DNA from: UBA1413 sp964472165
Lineage (GTDB): Bacteria; Bacteroidota; Bacteroidia; Bacteroidales; Prolixibacteraceae
DNA: 17,359 bases
Assembly (NCBI GenBank): GCA_964472165.1
Contig: CAYYJE010000066.1
Location: 1 to 17,359, forward strand
Direction: 5' to 3'
Each line of letters begins with the position of its first letter. Position 1 is the stretch's first letter. This document shows, piece after piece, positions 15,532-17,359 of the stretch. The notes beneath the pieces were generated by a model. It was not told the DNA's origin. It did no database searches and worked only from the letters and a program-made list of their open reading frames with translations. The position numbers and the translations under genes are program-made.

Positions 15532-15562
15532 CAACTCAGCAACAGACCTTGTTGCTAAGTTG
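15532..15562. repeat. Inverted repeat in the 3' untranslated region
   Basis: Arms of 13 bases, CAACTCAGCAACA and TGTTGCTAAGTTG, pair with a single mismatch around a five-base GACCT loop. No T-run follows on either strand, so it is not a classical terminator. It may be a mRNA-stabilising hairpin or a protein-binding site. Confidence 0.6.
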
Positions 15563-15643
15563 ATCTTTCAATTCATTCTCCAGTTATTATAATTGCAAAA
15601 ATTTGTTTTTTGATGTCATCCAAACGAAAACTGTACCCTTTGT

Positions 15644-17029
15644 CTATTGGACAATCCAATATTTATTCGTGTCAAAATCGAATTTCCAGAAATCTCCGTT
15701 TGCATCCATCGCCAACAATAAATCTCCCACAGTCACCAGTCTTAAAAACCGGTCCCAGCCGGTACCAATTTTATTTAAGGATCCGGGATAACCTGCAGCA
15801 GAAATCGGAGCTGACCACAAAACACCTTGCGCGTCAACCGCAATCAAATAATTAAATTTGTAAAGCGCAAAGGCTTTATATAAAAATGTAGTATAAACGG
15901 CGGTTCCATTCGGAGAACCCCATGTGCCATTGTTGTTGGCCAACCATGTCTTCAACGTTCCATTTGCCTCAACGGAATAAAAGAAACCTTTGGCAGGAAT
16001 ATAGGCAGGATGATTAAACCCAGAACCCAATCCTGCTTTCACATAGGGAAGCGTACCGTCAACCCACTGGTGCATATTTACTTTATTGTCGGTACCCACG
16101 GAGATAAATTTATCATCATCGTAGAAGAAGAAATCACGAAAACTGGTACGTGGAAGCAATACAGGATAAACGACGGGTTGGCTGAATGTGCCATCCCCAT
16201 TCTTCCCGTACACCTTCACGTCGCCGGCTTTGTTCCACTCATAGAGGCTTGCTCCGTCACGATCAAAGTATTTACTGGCAAGCCCTCCGCCGATAGAGAG
16301 TTTCTCCCCGGTTTCAAAAATTACCTTCGGCGCTTTAATAATCTGGTATGCGCTGCGAACCGTATCTATACCCTGAGGCAGGAAGAACACCGTACCAAAC
16401 TGAATCTCTCCACCATCGGGGAAGTCGTTTAACACCAACATCGTGGTATCCCTGGGAATCCTGATACTCTTCGCCACTCCCTGGGTATCGGTAAAGCGCA
16501 TAACAGAATAAACTATGCTATCGCCTTTAAAGGTATCGGACAAAACCAATTTAAAGCTTGAGGTGACGTAATCAAACTCCTGTGTTTTGACAACTCTGGG
16601 CGACAATTTTCTTACAAGACTCTCCCCCCATGCCGTGACCGAAGCTTTGGTATAAAGCGAGGTCTGCCCCAGGCTGTTGATGTTCCGGAATTCATACTGT
16701 CTGGTCCCTTCAGGGAGATTCTCCACGATTATTGAATCCTTCTGAACACCCGGTTGGATACGAACAAAATCCTTCACAATCGAATCTTTTCTCATGTTCC
16801 AGTAAATGACCGTCTGCTCAATTTTCGGATCAGAACCTATATACCATGTTATCTTGGCCCTGCCGTTTCCAGGAAATGACTTGATCGAATCCACTTTACC
16901 CAGGTAAGTTTCCTCAACAAGATCTGCAAACTTGCTTTGAATATCATTCATGTCGTTGCAGGATACTGTAAAGAAAAACAGAGCCAGTAAGCCCAATATT
17001 CCTATCGCTATTTTATCAGTTATTTTCAT
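15644..17029 (-). CDS. DUF4998-type lipoprotein with tachylectin-2-like C-terminus (SusE/F position)
   Basis: This 461-residue protein has a signal peptide ending TVSC, with lipid Cys24 followed by NDMND, an acidic stretch of the kind that directs lipoproteins to the Bacteroidota cell surface. Residues 28-135 match the DUF4998 pattern: YLGKVDSIKSFPGNG (42-56), then a fibronectin-like ITWYIGSDP (60-68). The C-terminal third (about 250-461) looks like a tachylectin-2-type propeller, with repeats ending in motifs such as IGTGWDRFLRLV then LLLAMDANGDFWKF (421-450) and KGFFYSVEANGTLKTW (347-362). Tachylectin-2 binds GlcNAc and GalNAc. The likely role is surface glycan binding beside SusC/SusD. An ATG at 17038 would add three residues; the upstream gene ends at 17042, so the two are clearly co-transcribed. 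The lectin assignment is inference from pattern. Confidence 0.75.
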   Translation of the reverse strand: MKITDKIAIGILGLLALFFFTVSCNDMNDIQSKFADLVEETYLGKVDSIKSFPGNGRAKITWYIGSDPKIEQTVIYWNMRKDSIVKDFVRIQPGVQKDSIIVENLPEGTRQYEFRNINSLGQTSLYTKASVTAWGESLVRKLSPRVVKTQEFDYVTSSFKLVLSDTFKGDSIVYSVMRFTDTQGVAKSIRIPRDTTMLVLNDFPDGGEIQFGTVFFLPQGIDTVRSAYQIIKAPKVIFETGEKLSIGGGLASKYFDRDGASLYEWNKAGDVKVYGKNGDGTFSQPVVYPVLLPRTSFRDFFFYDDDKFISVGTDNKVNMHQWVDGTLPYVKAGLGSGFNHPAYIPAKGFFYSVEANGTLKTWLANNNGTWGSPNGTAVYTTFLYKAFALYKFNYLIAVDAQGVLWSAPISAAGYPGSLNKIGTGWDRFLRLVTVGDLLLAMDANGDFWKFDFDTNKYWIVQ

Positions 17030-17041
17030 ATCCTTCATTAT

Positions 17042-17359
17042 TTAGTTTTGTGGAACTGTATTGTCACCGTAGAAGGTTATCTCTCCCATCGACCAGTAAT
17101 TGTTGGCAGGCGGCGGGGAAATTTGTGTGACTTCTCTCACGAACATCCGGATATACCTTACAGGTTTTGCATTAAGCGGCATGATGTATTCCATTCCCTC
17201 TTTATAAACTTTCGCCTGAAACTCGGCATCCACATCCTTCAGCCTCGGCAGGGTATGAAGTCCCAGATATTCCCAGTCATCTTTAAACGTTCTTTCAGGA
17301 AGCACTGTTGCCGGATTGACACCCGCTTTTTCAAGCGCACCGATACGCACACTATATTC
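17042..17359 (-). CDS. DUF5000/discoidin-like PUL lipoprotein, C-terminal fragment at window edge
   Basis: This is the last 105 residues of a protein whose beginning lies beyond the right edge; the frame is open to the final base. It starts EYSVRIGALEKAGVNP and ends with VRYIRMFVREVTQ and WSMGEITFYG. This is the usual ending of F5/8-type (discoidin, DUF5000) carbohydrate-binding domains in Bacteroidota PUL lipoproteins, where the closing strands read RYIR...EITFYG. It would bind glycan at the cell surface. The stop lies 3 to 12 bases before the DUF4998 start, depending on which ATG is used. In known loci this gene follows susC and susD, so those are expected just outside the window. Confidence 0.7.
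   Translation of the reverse strand, partial: EYSVRIGALEKAGVNPATVLPERTFKDDWEYLGLHTLPRLKDVDAEFQAKVYKEGMEYIMPLNAKPVRYIRMFVREVTQISPPPANNYWSMGEITFYGDNTVPQN

Larger units (their letters stand above)
15350..15643. other. Intergenic region between DUF4998 gene and GH109
   Basis: About 294 bases lie between the DUF4998 stop and the GH109 start. They hold a minus-strand terminator (15421-15456) and a second inverted repeat (15532-15562). The minus-strand sequence TATTTATG, about 35-50 bases before the GH109 start, is a one-mismatch match to the -7 box and could restart transcription. A plus-strand 50-codon frame begins at 15440 but starts inside the terminator loop, and I do not accept it as a gene. 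Confidence 0.55.

Noticed and set aside
15440..15592. Plus-strand 50-codon frame as a small protein gene
   Set aside because: It begins in the loop of the minus-strand terminator, and there is no promoter or ribosome site; its hydrophobic look is not enough.

Overview
The window reads as chromosomal DNA from a Bacteroidota bacterium, most likely Bacteroidales. The evidence is: several -7 boxes matching or close to TAnnTTTG, almost no Shine-Dalgarno signals, many signal-peptide lipoproteins, and a polysaccharide utilisation locus (PUL) style row of DUF5000-like, DUF4998-like and glycoside hydrolase genes. I saw no tRNA, rRNA, insertion sequence, phage gene or CRISPR array.

Left part (1-2063). 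A partial oligosaccharide flippase on the minus strand diverges from a complete GT4-type glycosyltransferase, so this is the edge of a surface-glycan cluster. A 464-base non-coding stretch follows. It holds a degenerate TTCAAGG/TTCCAGG word array studded with tiny three-base-loop hairpins, then five 8-bp tandem units that end 21 bases before the rnhB start.

Middle (2064-5834). Four plus-strand genes: ribonuclease HII, a PHP-family histidinol-phosphatase-like phosphoesterase, a CPBP-family membrane protease closely spaced behind it, and a PLP enzyme. The PLP enzyme resembles threonine synthase but fits cysteate synthase better, which points to sulfonolipid (capnine-type) synthesis.

Right part (5893-17359). 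This is a glycan-degradation locus. A GH2 beta-galactosidase lipoprotein on the plus strand converges, across a bidirectional terminator with a perfect 14-bp stem, on a minus-strand row. In transcription order that row is: the tail of a DUF5000-like lipoprotein (running in from the right edge), a DUF4998 lipoprotein with a tachylectin-2-like C-terminus, a terminator, a GH109-type NAD-dependent N-acetylgalactosaminidase, a GH123/DUF4091-type protein, a beta-propeller lipoprotein, and an unassigned TIM-barrel protein. SusC/SusD genes would be expected just beyond the right edge.

Taken together, GH109 (alpha-GalNAc), a GH123-like protein (beta-GalNAc), GH2 (beta-Gal) and a putative GlcNAc/GalNAc-binding lectin domain suggest a target glycan rich in N-acetylgalactosamine. 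The propeller and TIM-barrel proteins are the least explained parts and the best candidates for new activities. All function calls rest on reading motifs; no database search was run.
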